Positions 26,790-35,234 of a stretch of DNA of 64,000 nt are shown here, in pieces. The first letter of the stretch is position 1. Each line of letters begins with the position of its first letter. The notes under the pieces are model-generated. The model was not told the DNA's origin, searched no databases, and saw only the letters and a list, made by a program, of their open reading frames with translations. Where the stretch lies: contig CAKTXZ010000003.1 in assembly GCA_934632155.1 (NCBI GenBank), forward strand, positions 62,001-126,000, in the 5' to 3' direction. Source of the DNA: an uncultured Clostridia bacterium (lineage in GTDB: Bacteria; Bacillota; Clostridia; Christensenellales; Aristaeellaceae). The position numbers were made by a program, and so were the translations under genes.

Positions 26790-28247
26790 ATGCGCAAACG
26801 GAGGTACATTCGCTTTTTCGGGCTGCTGACGGCAGTCCTGCTTTGCGCTGCGCTGCTGCCGCTCTCCGCGCTTGCTTCGGCCGCGACCTATGACCCGCTC
26901 TACCCCGAAAACCTGAGCGAAGGGCACCTTACCGCCGGTTCCGCCATTTTGATCGAGGAGGAATCCGGCGATGTGATTTTTGAAAAGAACGCCGACGTCG
27001 TGATGTACCCCGCCTCCACGACCAAGATTATGACCGTCTGGCTGGCCCTTGAGATGCTGAGGGATCAAAGCGACGAATCGGCAGGCACGGGAATATACCA
27101 GAAGGTGACCGTCAGCGAGAACGCGGTCAACATTGCGGCCGACGAATCCTCCGCCAAGCTGGCGGCGGGCGAGGAGGTGCGCCTGATCGACCTGATGTAC
27201 GCGGCGATGCTGCTTTCGGGCAACGACGCGGCGACGGCCATCGCCGAGGGGCTGTGCGGCAGCGTGGAGGGCTTTGCGGCGCTGATGAATCAGACCGCGG
27301 CGGCGCTGGGCTGCACAAACACGCATTTTGTCAACGCCAACGGCCTGCACGACGAAAACCATTATACCACGGCGCGCGATATGGCGATCATCGCGCGCGC
27401 CGCCATGCAGAACGAAACCTTCCGCGATATTGCGGCGTGCACGTCCTACGCCATGCCGAAGGACAACATATACCGTTCGCGTAAAATCGAAAACCGCAAT
27501 AAATTTCTCAACAAGGCCGAAACCCGCGCCTATTACGCCGATGGCACGGGCATTAAAACCGGTACGACCTCCGCCGCGGGCAATTGCTTTGTCGGCTCCG
27601 CCAAGCGCGACGGCATAAGCCTGATTTCCGTGGTGCTGGGCGCGACGGACGATATCGCCCGCTATACCGATACGCAGCGGCTGATGAATTACGGCTTTTC
27701 GCAGTATGTGAGCACCAGCATTGCCGAGATCTACGCGCAGAATCCGCGCACGGTGGATATTCGATCCTTTGCGTTGGAGGATCCCGAGGTGGGCCGCCTG
27801 ACGCTGAACCTGCGCAAGGTGGACGCAAAGGCCTCCGACGCTATCGTGACCACCAAATCGCAGGTTGATTATTGGGTGCAGAACCTCTACAGCGTGACCG
27901 TGACGGAATTCACACGGGAATTGAAGGCACCCATCGAAAAGGATGAGGTCATGGGGACGTTGACCTATTATCCGCCCAACGGAACCCCCGTCGTTTATGA
28001 ATTGATCGCCGGGCGCTCCATCGCGGTGCGGCCGCAGCTTGTGCCCACGGTGGATGAAATTTATGAGGCGGCCATGAATGACAGCAATCCCTTCCCACGG
28101 ATTACGTTTGAAATTGTGTTCCTGTATCTGATTTTGCCCGCCTGCGCCGTTGTGCTGCTGGTCAAGGGCGTTCGCTTCCTGCATGGCAAGCTTCACCATA
28201 AGCGGAAGATGAAAACCTTTAAGCCCACCACGCGCTATTTCCGTTAA
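26790..28247 (+). CDS. dacF: D-alanyl-D-alanine carboxypeptidase, DacF/PBP5 type
   Basis: 485 residues. Signal peptide (1-30), serine peptidase S11 domain with STTKIM (active-site Ser), LSGNDA and IKTGTTSAAG, then a PBP5-C-like beta domain and a C-terminal membrane helix (FLYLILPACAVVLLV) with a basic tail. It removes the terminal D-Ala from peptidoglycan stem peptides. In spore formers DacF-type enzymes also tune the cortex; whether this copy is vegetative or sporulation-specific cannot be told. GGGAGG precedes the start. Confidence 0.92.
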   Translation: MRKRRYIRFFGLLTAVLLCAALLPLSALASAATYDPLYPENLSEGHLTAGSAILIEEESGDVIFEKNADVVMYPASTTKIMTVWLALEMLRDQSDESAGTGIYQKVTVSENAVNIAADESSAKLAAGEEVRLIDLMYAAMLLSGNDAATAIAEGLCGSVEGFAALMNQTAAALGCTNTHFVNANGLHDENHYTTARDMAIIARAAMQNETFRDIAACTSYAMPKDNIYRSRKIENRNKFLNKAETRAYYADGTGIKTGTTSAAGNCFVGSAKRDGISLISVVLGATDDIARYTDTQRLMNYGFSQYVSTSIAEIYAQNPRTVDIRSFALEDPEVGRLTLNLRKVDAKASDAIVTTKSQVDYWVQNLYSVTVTEFTRELKAPIEKDEVMGTLTYYPPNGTPVVYELIAGRSIAVRPQLVPTVDEIYEAAMNDSNPFPRITFEIVFLYLILPACAVVLLVKGVRFLHGKLHHKRKMKTFKPTTRYFR

Positions 28248-28260
28248 GGAGAACGGGGCT

Positions 28261-28437
28261 ATGAAAAAAATACATCTCCGCAACAAAGAAGCCGGCATCA
28301 CGGTGAAAGACATGCTGCCCTTTGCCGGAGGAGATGCAGGCGGACCGCCTGCTTTTGCCTAACGCATACCGCTTTCCCGAGGGGAGCGAACCGCCGCGCC
28401 GATTGCGGCTGCGGGGGACGGCGGAAAATTCCATCTG
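28261..28437 (+). pseudogene. Two short overlapping frames after dacF, possible gene remnant
   Basis: Fourteen bases after dacF, AAGGAG precedes an ATG at 28261 that opens a 33-codon frame (ends 28362, starts MKKIHLRNKEAGI). A second frame from an ATG at 28333, right after GGAGG, runs to 28437 (starts MQADRLLLPNAYRF). One frameshift would join them into a ~58-residue protein. Either two small genes or a broken one; no homologue is recognised. Confidence 0.4.
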
Positions 28438-28665
28438 ACCGAGTTCAGATTTTCCCGTAAATGAACAGACCTGATGATTTCCTGCGGATTCACCGCGCCT
28501 GCCCCCAAAGCAGCGTACAAATGCGCTGGATATGGGGCTGTGAAAAGGCGAAACAAAGTATTTGCGGAGGAACCGTTCTTTGACTTCCGAGAAAGCATCA
28601 CCCTTAAACGGCGTGAAACCATGGATGTGCCTTGATTCTGTTTCATTTTGGACAGTTTGACGCAG

Positions 28666-28750
28666 GAAAAAGTTTCCAGAAGGTTGCCGAAGTAAGCTTT
28701 CCGGAACGCAAAAAAGTCAGGAAAATCCTTGCATTTCCTGACTTTTGGCG
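28666..28750. repeat. Dispersed terminator-repeat, copy A
   Basis: About 80 bases closely similar to 53768-53852: AGGTTGCCGAA, AAGCTT, then AACGCAAAAAAGTCAGG and a hairpin (arms 28710-28724 and 28734-28746) with T-run. It is a bidirectional terminator between dacF and the SH3 gene. A second shared block, 28548-28586, matches 61354-61392. No gene is seen in 28438-28903. Confidence 0.75.
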
Positions 28751-28903
28751 TTTGGGCACAATATATGTGAGCTTAAGAGCGCTTCTCCCGCGCCCCTCCA
28801 AGCAGGCCGCATGCGTTTTACAGCAGCAGGCGGTCTGCTTGCCGCAATCCCGGCTTTCTCGTTGCGGAAGACGCGTTTTTCACAGCCCCGCTTGCGGTAT
28901 CGG

Positions 28904-29977
28904 TTACTGCTCCGTCACAAACTTCTCCATCACATAGCCGTGCATGCCGCTGGCCTCGATCTCGTACCAGCCGTTTTCGTGAGACAGAATGGTAACCTCC
29001 GTGCCGGTGCGCCACTCGGCCACCTTGGCGCTGTCGCCCTTGGGCGTGTTGCGCACGTTGACGGTAGTTCCGCCGCCCGTGTTGCCCTTATAGCTGAGCA
29101 CGCCCTGGGCGGTGCTCTCGCTGTCACCGTAGAATTTCAGGCACGCAGTTTTGATGTACCCTACCGTGCCTTTATAGTTGATGCGGGTATAGCCGTTGCC
29201 GATGGCCTGCACGGACACGATGGTGCCTGCTTTGCAGTTCTTCAGCAGCGTGCCCTTGGACGAGGCCGTCTGACGCAGCGAAGCCTTGCCGGTGCGCGGG
29301 GCATAGATGGTGGCCAGCTTCTTGTTCTCAGGCACGTTTTCGCTGAACGTCAGGTCAGAGGTTGACACACTGACCGTTTTGCCCTGATACTGAATCTTAG
29401 AGGACGTGCGCCCCAGCTCCACAATGCCAACGGACGTACCGCCCTCGTGGGTCTGTGTATCGCTCTGAGAGGAGCTCTGCGATTGCGCCGCATTACTGCC
29501 ATCCTTTCGCTCGGGCTCGGGGCCGAGGCCGCCACGATAACGATAATAGGCTCGTTCATCACTATATTTCGTTACGTCAAATTCGAGCACGCCTTCCTTG
29601 ATCTTAGCGTCGTAGTTTGGATCCTTCTCGTGAATGTTGTAGGCAAAGCCGTCCGATTTGCGGATGACAGAGGCGCAGTCGATTAATTTGACTTGCGCCC
29701 AGCCGCTCTTTTTGCTGCCATTGGCCATATAAGTAATGTAGTTCCAATTATTACTTCCTGCCCCACCGCAAATGGCATATGTACCCGCTGGAATATGGTC
29801 AACTACTTCCCCACCAGAATTGAGTGGAGAGTTCAAAAAACTATAAACGGTAGCCGCCGTCGCCGTCTTTTTGTAGCAGCGCAATTCAAACTCCTGCTGT
29901 GTTTCTGCCGCTGCAAAACAGGGGATAATCAAAATACTGATGAGTGCAAGAAAAAGCGCGATGTGCAGTCTTTTCAT
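28904..29977 (-). CDS. Secreted SH3-domain protein
   Basis: 357 residues from the ATG at 29977 (GGGAGG upstream). Signal peptide (about 1-24, ends AAAE), an N-terminal SH3-like module with GSKKSGWAQVKLID, a low-complexity Ser/Gln/Asp stretch near 170-185, a middle region, and two C-terminal SH3 modules: APRTGKASLRQTASSKG...VGYIKTACLKF and TTVNVRNTPKGD...HGYVMEKFV. Bacterial SH3 domains commonly bind the cell wall. No catalytic domain is present. Lower GC than its neighbours. Confidence 0.8.
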   Translation of the reverse strand: MKRLHIALFLALISILIIPCFAAAETQQEFELRCYKKTATAATVYSFLNSPLNSGGEVVDHIPAGTYAICGGAGSNNWNYITYMANGSKKSGWAQVKLIDCASVIRKSDGFAYNIHEKDPNYDAKIKEGVLEFDVTKYSDERAYYRYRGGLGPEPERKDGSNAAQSQSSSQSDTQTHEGGTSVGIVELGRTSSKIQYQGKTVSVSTSDLTFSENVPENKKLATIYAPRTGKASLRQTASSKGTLLKNCKAGTIVSVQAIGNGYTRINYKGTVGYIKTACLKFYGDSESTAQGVLSYKGNTGGGTTVNVRNTPKGDSAKVAEWRTGTEVTILSHENGWYEIEASGMHGYVMEKFVTEQ

Positions 29978-30040
29978 CGTCCTTGAACCTCCCATCACAA
30001 TACAAGCATTTTCAAAAGCACGAAACACTTTTGTAACAAT

Positions 30041-30068
30041 ATTATAACACATTTGAGCATTTTTGCAA
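30041..30068 (-). promoter_or_regulatory. Promoter of the SH3 protein gene
   Basis: Minus strand TTGCAA (30063-30068), 16-bp spacer, TATAAT (30041-30046), about 65 bases before the start. Confidence 0.75.
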
Positions 30069-30097
30069 CATCCAGAATTGTAAATTCTCTGGAAAAA

Positions 30098-30127
30098 TGA
30101 AAAAGGGGGAAACGCAAGCGTTCCCCA
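30098..30127 (-). terminator. Terminator of the DUF1858/ferritin/YhaM operon
   Basis: A 9-bp stem (GGGGAACGC with GCGTTTCCCC) followed on the minus strand by a T-run, 73 bases after the yhaM stop. Confidence 0.85.
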
Positions 30128-30199
30128 CCTTCATGTGCCCGGCGTATGGACTTTTACCTGAACAAAGGGCGCGATTTTACGCCCCCCCGCTTCTGAATT

Positions 30200-31204
30200 T
30201 CAGAGCAGCCCGGCATAGGCGTTTTCATCGCTGCGACTGGCGCTTGCCTCTGCGGCCAAGGCGGCGCGTGTGCGCGGATGATACAGCCGCCTGTCCAGCG
30301 ACCAGATTTTTTCGCTGAACGCGCCTGCCGGCGTACGGCGCATCACGCCCTCCATCTCGTTCATCTTCGCGTCCAGATCGTCGAGCATATGCAGCATTTC
30401 CGCCTCGGCGAACATGGGCGGCCGCGGGCTGCCGTGATCCGGCTCGCCGTGATGGCTGATGACCATGTGCGACAAAAGCAGCACGTATTCGCCCGTTACA
30501 TTGGCGCGCCGCGCCGCCTCGCGCACCTGCGCCACGCCGTGCACCAAATGCCCGAGCAGCTGCCCCTCCGCCGAATAATCGGAGACATTGCCCGCCTCGT
30601 CGCTGATGAATTCCGCCGTTTTGCTCAGGTCGTGGGCGATAGCGCCCGCGCGCAGCAAATCGCCGTCCAGAAAGGGGTACAGCGGCAGCAGCCTTTCCGC
30701 CGCGCGCAGAACGCTGAGCGTATGGTGCAGCAGGCCGCTGCGCTCCGCATGGTGCAGCCGCTGCGCCGCGGGGTAGTACGTCAGCCTATCGCCGCACATG
30801 GCGATTAATTCCCGCAAAATTGCCTGAAGCTCGGGCGTTTTCATTTGATTGATCGTGCGGTTGATTTCGCCCAGCATGTTTTCGGGCGTTTCGGGGGCGC
30901 AGGGCATCAGCCGGGCCACGTCCACATCGTCCTCCGGGCCGGGGCTGCGCAGCCGTTCAATGCGCATTTGCAGCCGGCCGTTGTATTCCTGCACCGTGGC
31001 GCGCACCTTGACGACGCTGCCCTGCTTGGGCGGCGGAACCGTGCCGTCCCACATTTTGCAGTTCATATCGCCGGTGGTGTCGCACAGCGTCATATCCAGA
31101 TATTTACCGCCGTTGGCGCTGGTACGCTGCTCGGCGTTGCGCACCAGCAAAAAGCCCTCGAATTTGGCGTCCCGACTCAGGGAGGCGACGGTCGGCTGAA
31201 GCAT
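30200..31204 (-). CDS. yhaM: 3'-5' exoribonuclease YhaM
   Basis: 334 residues. An N-terminal OB fold (about 10-95, EQRTSANGGKYLDMTLCD) is followed by an HD domain (HHTLSVLRAAERL, then AGAIAHDLSK with the His-Asp metal pair, and ISHHGEPDHGSP). YhaM trims RNA and DNA 3' ends. It is the last gene of an operon with the ferritin-like and DUF1858 proteins, 9 bases after the former. GAGGGA precedes its ATG. Confidence 0.93.
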   Translation of the reverse strand: MLQPTVASLSRDAKFEGFLLVRNAEQRTSANGGKYLDMTLCDTTGDMNCKMWDGTVPPPKQGSVVKVRATVQEYNGRLQMRIERLRSPGPEDDVDVARLMPCAPETPENMLGEINRTINQMKTPELQAILRELIAMCGDRLTYYPAAQRLHHAERSGLLHHTLSVLRAAERLLPLYPFLDGDLLRAGAIAHDLSKTAEFISDEAGNVSDYSAEGQLLGHLVHGVAQVREAARRANVTGEYVLLLSHMVISHHGEPDHGSPRPPMFAEAEMLHMLDDLDAKMNEMEGVMRRTPAGAFSEKIWSLDRRLYHPRTRAALAAEASASRSDENAYAGLL

Positions 31205-31213
31205 GGCGTTCCC

Positions 31214-31663
31214 TCATTTCTGATTCAATTGTTCCTGCAGCCAGGCAAGATGATGCTTTTCCTGCTCCGCGATGGCGGAAAACGCGGCGGCGGCCTCGCC
31301 CGTCAGGCACGCGGCAAATTCGCCGTAGCGCCTGACGGCGGCTTCCTCCTCGCCCGCGGCATAACGAAACAGCGCCTGCGCCGACGCGAACGCGCCCTTC
31401 CGCTGCGCCTCCACCAGACCGCCGGAGAAAATGACCTGCGCCGCCTGCGCGGAGAGCGTCTGACCGCGCTCGAAGCCGGGCGTTTGCGCGCCTATGGCCT
31501 CAAACTGCATCAGGTGGCGCCGCTCCTCCTTGAGCATGGCGGCGACGGCTTCGCGGCAGGCCGCGTCGTCAAAGAGCAGCAGCGCGCGCTCGTAGAGCCG
31601 AATGGCGCGGCGCTCCATTTCGCAGGCGATGTACAGCGCCTGTCCCGCTTCGGTAATATCCAT
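31214..31663 (-). CDS. Ferritin-like diiron protein (rubrerythrin family)
   Basis: 149 residues, a four-helix bundle with Glu/His ligands: EMERRAIRLYE, KEERRHLMQFE, AGEEEAAVRRYGE and EQEKHHLAWLQE. This matches the diiron site of rubrerythrin/ferritin-like proteins; no rubredoxin (CxxC) domain is fused. Likely role: peroxide or oxygen removal, or iron handling. Start 31663 lies two bases after the stop of the DUF1858 gene, so translation is coupled; no independent ribosome site is evident. Confidence 0.82.
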   Translation of the reverse strand: MDITEAGQALYIACEMERRAIRLYERALLLFDDAACREAVAAMLKEERRHLMQFEAIGAQTPGFERGQTLSAQAAQVIFSGGLVEAQRKGAFASAQALFRYAAGEEEAAVRRYGEFAACLTGEAAAAFSAIAEQEKHHLAWLQEQLNQK

Positions 31664-31665
31664 GA

Positions 31666-31875
31666 TTACTTGGCCGAGGCCAGAAACTCGTTGAGCTGGT
31701 GCACCAGCTCGTCCACATTCGCGCCGTGCGCCGCGCAGGCCTGCTCCAGCGATTCTGCCGCCGCGCAGGGGCAGCCCAGACAATGCATGCCGAATTCCAT
31801 CATGATTTTCGCCGTGCCGCGGTGAATGTTGAGCACCTCGCCAATGCTCATTTCCTTATTGACTGTGTTTTCCAT
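31666..31875 (-). CDS. DUF1858 small redox protein (hybrid-cluster-associated type)
   Basis: 69 residues. The pattern MHCLGCPCAAAESLEQAC places conserved Cys residues in a short helical domain, as in DUF1858 / 'hybrid cluster protein-associated redox disulfide' proteins. Partner of metal or nitric-oxide related proteins in other genomes; here it heads an operon with a ferritin-like protein and YhaM. AAAGGAG precedes the start. Confidence 0.88.
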   Translation of the reverse strand: MENTVNKEMSIGEVLNIHRGTAKIMMEFGMHCLGCPCAAAESLEQACAAHGANVDELVHQLNEFLASAK

Positions 31876-31930
31876 ATGCTTGATCTCCTTTCGGAATGTC
31901 GCTTTTCTTCGGGCCTATCGCCCATCCAGC

Positions 31931-31959
31931 ATCATACCCCATTTTGCGGGGAAAGTCAA
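31931..31959 (-). promoter_or_regulatory. Promoter of the DUF1858 operon
   Basis: TTGACT (minus strand, 31954-31959), 17-bp spacer, TATGAT (31931-31936). Confidence 0.75.
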
Positions 31960-32046
31960 TCTTGACGCGCGGGCTGCGGGAAAAAAGGAAGGCGCGGCGC
32001 CCCAAAACGAGCGCCCGCTTTCTTCCGAAGGATGGCGTTTGCGCAC

Positions 32047-32075
32047 TTGACAAAAATGCCGGGACTATGTAGAAT
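32047..32075 (+). promoter_or_regulatory. Promoter upstream of the Mn-type riboswitch
   Basis: TTGACA (32047-32052), 17-bp spacer, TAGAAT (32070-32075). Confidence 0.82.
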
Positions 32076-32085
32076 ATAACGAACA

Positions 32086-32220
32086 GAATACCCGTGAGGG
32101 AGTAGTTAGCGCATCCGCGTGGCAAGTCAACACACGGCCGCAAGGTCTGGCTTGTCTTAAATAACGAGACTCATGTACGACCGTCCTTTGGGGCAGGCTT
32201 GTACCTGGGTCTCTGTTTTA
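32086..32220 (+). promoter_or_regulatory. yybP-ykoY (manganese) riboswitch with terminator
   Basis: The leader has family hallmarks: GGGAGTAG near 32098, GTCAACA near 32127, a GGCC-GCAA-GGTC hairpin, and AACGAGAC before 32172. The Mn2+-sensing class is known upstream of P-type ATPases and Mn exporters. The following hairpin (arms about 32167-32179 and 32200-32212) plus TGTTTT could be the terminator switched off by the ligand. Class recognised from memory of its consensus. Confidence 0.82.
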
Positions 32221-32245
32221 TACCGGAGAAAGGAACGAGAAAAGC

Positions 32246-34876
32246 ATGAAACCGTATCTGATGGAAAAGGAAGAGGTGCTCAGCGCACTCAAGACCGGCG
32301 CGGAGGGCCTGACCGCCGCCGAGGCGCAGCGCAGGCTTTCGGAAAACGGCGCGAACCGGTTGGCCGAGGGAAAGAAGGAAACGCTGCTGCAGCGCTTCTT
32401 GAAGCAGCTGGCCGACCCGATGATTATCGTGCTGCTGGTTGCGGCGGCCATCTCGGGCGCGACCTCCATGCTGGAGGAGAACGGCTCGTTGGTGGACGCG
32501 GGCATCATCCTGTTTGTGGTGGTGCTCAATTCCGTGCTGGGCGTTTTGCAGGAAAGCAAGGCGGAGGAGGCCATCGAGGCGCTCAAGACCATGACGGCCG
32601 CCACGTCCAAGGTGCTGCGCGACGGGAAAATGCAGATGGTCCAGAGCGAGGAGCTGGTTCCCGGCGATGTGATCGTGCTGGAAGCGGGCGACAGCGTGCC
32701 CGCCGACGCGCGCATCCTGAGCTGCGCCTCGCTGAAGATTGAAGAGGCTGCGCTCACGGGCGAATCCGTTCCGGTGCTCAAGCAGACGGACGCGCTCACG
32801 GGCGAAGCCGTTCCGCTGGGCGACAGGAAAAACATGCTCTATATGGGCTCCACCGTGGCGTACGGCCGCGGCGAGGCGGTGGTGTGCGATACCGGCATGC
32901 AAACCGAAATGGGCAAAATTGCCGGCGCGCTTAATCAGGCGCAGGACGAACAGACGCCGCTGCAGGTGAAGATGGCCGGGCTCAGCCGTGTGCTGACGTG
33001 GCTGGTCGTAGGCATTTGCGCGGTGGTATTCGCTGCGGGCGTGCTGCGCCACGGCAGTCTGGATTTGACGCATGTGGTGCTGCCCTCCTTTATGACGGCT
33101 ATTTCGCTGGCCGTTGCGGCGATTCCCGAGGGATTGGCTGCGGTGGTGACCATCGTGCTGTCCATTGGCGTGACCAAAATGTCCAAGCGCAACGCCGTGA
33201 TTCGCCGCCTGACCGCCGTGGAAACGCTGGGCTGCGCGCAGGTGATCTGCTCGGACAAAACGGGCACCCTGACACAGAACCGCATGACCGTGGTGGACGC
33301 CTACGGCGCGGATAAGGCGCTGCTGGCCAAGGGTATGTGTCTTTGCTCCGACGCGCAGCTGGATGAAAAGCATCAGGCCGTGGGCGAGCCGACCGAGTGC
33401 GCGCTGGTCAATTACGCATATCAGGCGGGCTTTGCCAAGGACGCGCTGGTCAAGGACGCGCCGCGCGTGGCCGAAGCGCCGTTTGATTCCATGCGCAAGA
33501 TGATGTCCACCCTGCATGCCGTGCAGGACGGTGTGCGGCAGTTTACCAAGGGCGCGCCGGACGAGATTCTCGCCCGCTGCGCATACATCCTGACGGAGGA
33601 CGGCCCGCGCCCCATGACGGAGGCCGACCGCGCCGCCGTGCTGGCGGAAAACAAGCGCATGGCGGATAAGGCGCTGCGCGTGCTGGCCTGCGCCTATCGC
33701 GACTACGCCGCGCTGCCCGGCGACTGCGCGCCCGAGGCGCTGGAGCGGGATATGACCCTGATCGGCCTGACCGGCATGATCGACCCCGTCCGGCCCGAGG
33801 TGAAGGCTGCGGTGGATAAGTGCAAATCGGCGGGGATCCGCGTGGTGATGATTACCGGCGACCACATTGATACCGCCGTGGCCATCGCCAAGGAGCTGGG
33901 CATGATTACCGACGCTTCACAGGCGGTGATGGGGCAGACGCTGGACGGCATGACCGACGAGGCGCTGGACAAGGCGATCGACCGCTTCAGCGTGTATGCG
34001 CGCGTGCAGCCCGAGCATAAGGTGCGCATCGTGGAGGCGTGGAAGCGCCGCGGCAAGGTGACGGCGATGACGGGCGACGGCGTGAACGACGCGCCGAGCA
34101 TCAAGGCGGCGGATATCGGCGTCGGCATGGGCATTACCGGCACGGACGTAACCAAGAACGTGGCGGACATGATTCTGGCGGACGATAATTTCGCCACCAT
34201 CGTTTCGGCGGTTGAGGAGGGGCGGCGCATCTACGCCAACATCCGCAAGGCCATTCAGTTTCTCCTTTCCTCCAATCTGAGCGAGGTTGTTTCCATTTTT
34301 ACCGCCACCATGCTGGGCTTTACGATTCTCAAGCCCGTGCATATTTTATGGATTAACCTGATTACCGACAGCCTGCCCGCGCTGGCGCTGGGCATGGAGC
34401 CGGGCGAGAAAAACGCCATGCAGCAAAAGCCGCGCGACGCGAAGGACGGCATTTTTGCCGGCGGCGTGGGCGTGGACGTTGCGTATCAGGGCGTTCTGGT
34501 TTCGCTGCTGACGCTTGCGGCCTATTTCATCGGCCATTTTATGGAGAGCGGGGCCTGGGCGATTACCGAAAGCCCGGACGGCATGACCATGGCGTTTTTG
34601 ACCATGTCGATGGCGGAAATCTTCCATTCCTTTAATATGCGTTCCCAGCGCGGCAGCATTTTTACCCTGAGCACGCAGAACCTTTGGCTGTGGGGCGGCG
34701 CGATCATCGCGCTGGCGCTGACGACGGCGGTGATCTATGTGCCCGTTCTGGTGGCTGCGTTTGATTTTACCAGCATTTCGCTGGCGGAATACGCCGTGGC
34801 CATGGGACTGGCTGTCAGCATTATTCCGCTGGTTGAATTGGTCAAGCTGGTTCAGCGCGCCTTGCGGCGGAGATAA
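32246..34876 (+). CDS. Cation-transporting P-type ATPase (PMR1/PacL type)
   Basis: 876 residues, typical length. Cation_ATPase_N (about 1-70), actuator TGES near 170, phosphorylation motif DKTGTLTQNRM with D337, nucleotide-binding part (KGAPDEIL), MTGDGVNDAPSIKAADIGVGM hinge, and a C-terminal block of six membrane helices. This type exports Ca2+ and/or Mn2+. The yybP-ykoY riboswitch in front suggests induction by Mn2+, making Mn2+ a likely substrate. AAAGGA precedes the ATG. A terminator follows at 34969. Confidence 0.93.
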   Translation: MKPYLMEKEEVLSALKTGAEGLTAAEAQRRLSENGANRLAEGKKETLLQRFLKQLADPMIIVLLVAAAISGATSMLEENGSLVDAGIILFVVVLNSVLGVLQESKAEEAIEALKTMTAATSKVLRDGKMQMVQSEELVPGDVIVLEAGDSVPADARILSCASLKIEEAALTGESVPVLKQTDALTGEAVPLGDRKNMLYMGSTVAYGRGEAVVCDTGMQTEMGKIAGALNQAQDEQTPLQVKMAGLSRVLTWLVVGICAVVFAAGVLRHGSLDLTHVVLPSFMTAISLAVAAIPEGLAAVVTIVLSIGVTKMSKRNAVIRRLTAVETLGCAQVICSDKTGTLTQNRMTVVDAYGADKALLAKGMCLCSDAQLDEKHQAVGEPTECALVNYAYQAGFAKDALVKDAPRVAEAPFDSMRKMMSTLHAVQDGVRQFTKGAPDEILARCAYILTEDGPRPMTEADRAAVLAENKRMADKALRVLACAYRDYAALPGDCAPEALERDMTLIGLTGMIDPVRPEVKAAVDKCKSAGIRVVMITGDHIDTAVAIAKELGMITDASQAVMGQTLDGMTDEALDKAIDRFSVYARVQPEHKVRIVEAWKRRGKVTAMTGDGVNDAPSIKAADIGVGMGITGTDVTKNVADMILADDNFATIVSAVEEGRRIYANIRKAIQFLLSSNLSEVVSIFTATMLGFTILKPVHILWINLITDSLPALALGMEPGEKNAMQQKPRDAKDGIFAGGVGVDVAYQGVLVSLLTLAAYFIGHFMESGAWAITESPDGMTMAFLTMSMAEIFHSFNMRSQRGSIFTLSTQNLWLWGGAIIALALTTAVIYVPVLVAAFDFTSISLAEYAVAMGLAVSIIPLVELVKLVQRALRRR

Positions 34877-34968
34877 GAAAGCCGGCTTGCGGGGAAACGT
34901 TCCCGGCTGCAGGGCGCGTTTTTTCCCGCGCGCTTTCCGGATACGCAATGAACGAAAGATGAACAGAC

Positions 34969-35023
34969 AGCATGCGCTCTGCGCTGCGCGGCGATTGCCC
35001 GCAGGCAGGAGCGCATGCTTTTT
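34969..35023 (+). terminator. Terminator after the P-type ATPase gene
   Basis: Perfect 11-bp stem (34969-34979 with 35009-35019) followed by TTTTT. A weaker hairpin lies earlier (about 34887-34924). The rest of 34877-35234 contains only the next gene's promoter. Confidence 0.8.
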
Positions 35024-35117
35024 GCCGCTTTTTCTTCGCTTTGCTTTCCGGCGCCGATAGGGACGGCGCGCCGAAAAAAGGCTTTACAATTTGTTCATGC
35101 AATTGCGCGGCGCGCTA

Positions 35118-35126
35118 TGCTATAAT
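35118..35126 (+). promoter_or_regulatory. Extended -10 promoter of the Gld-like ABC operon
   Basis: TGCTATAAT (35118-35126) with no good -35; the TG extension often compensates. The GTG start follows at 35235, giving a ~100-base leader. Confidence 0.6.
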
Positions 35127-35234
35127 AAATAACAAGGAAAATCGCGCGGCGATTTTTCCGGGCTGGCGGCAGGCTGTTGAACCGCGCGCCGAAAGAGGAA
35201 CGGTGGAAATCCACAGGGAAGGGAGCATGCGCCT

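Noticed and set aside
25335..28313. A 992-codon open frame on the minus strand
   Set aside because: Antisense to tmcAL and dacF; His/Arg/Gly-rich without motifs. Shadow of the real genes.
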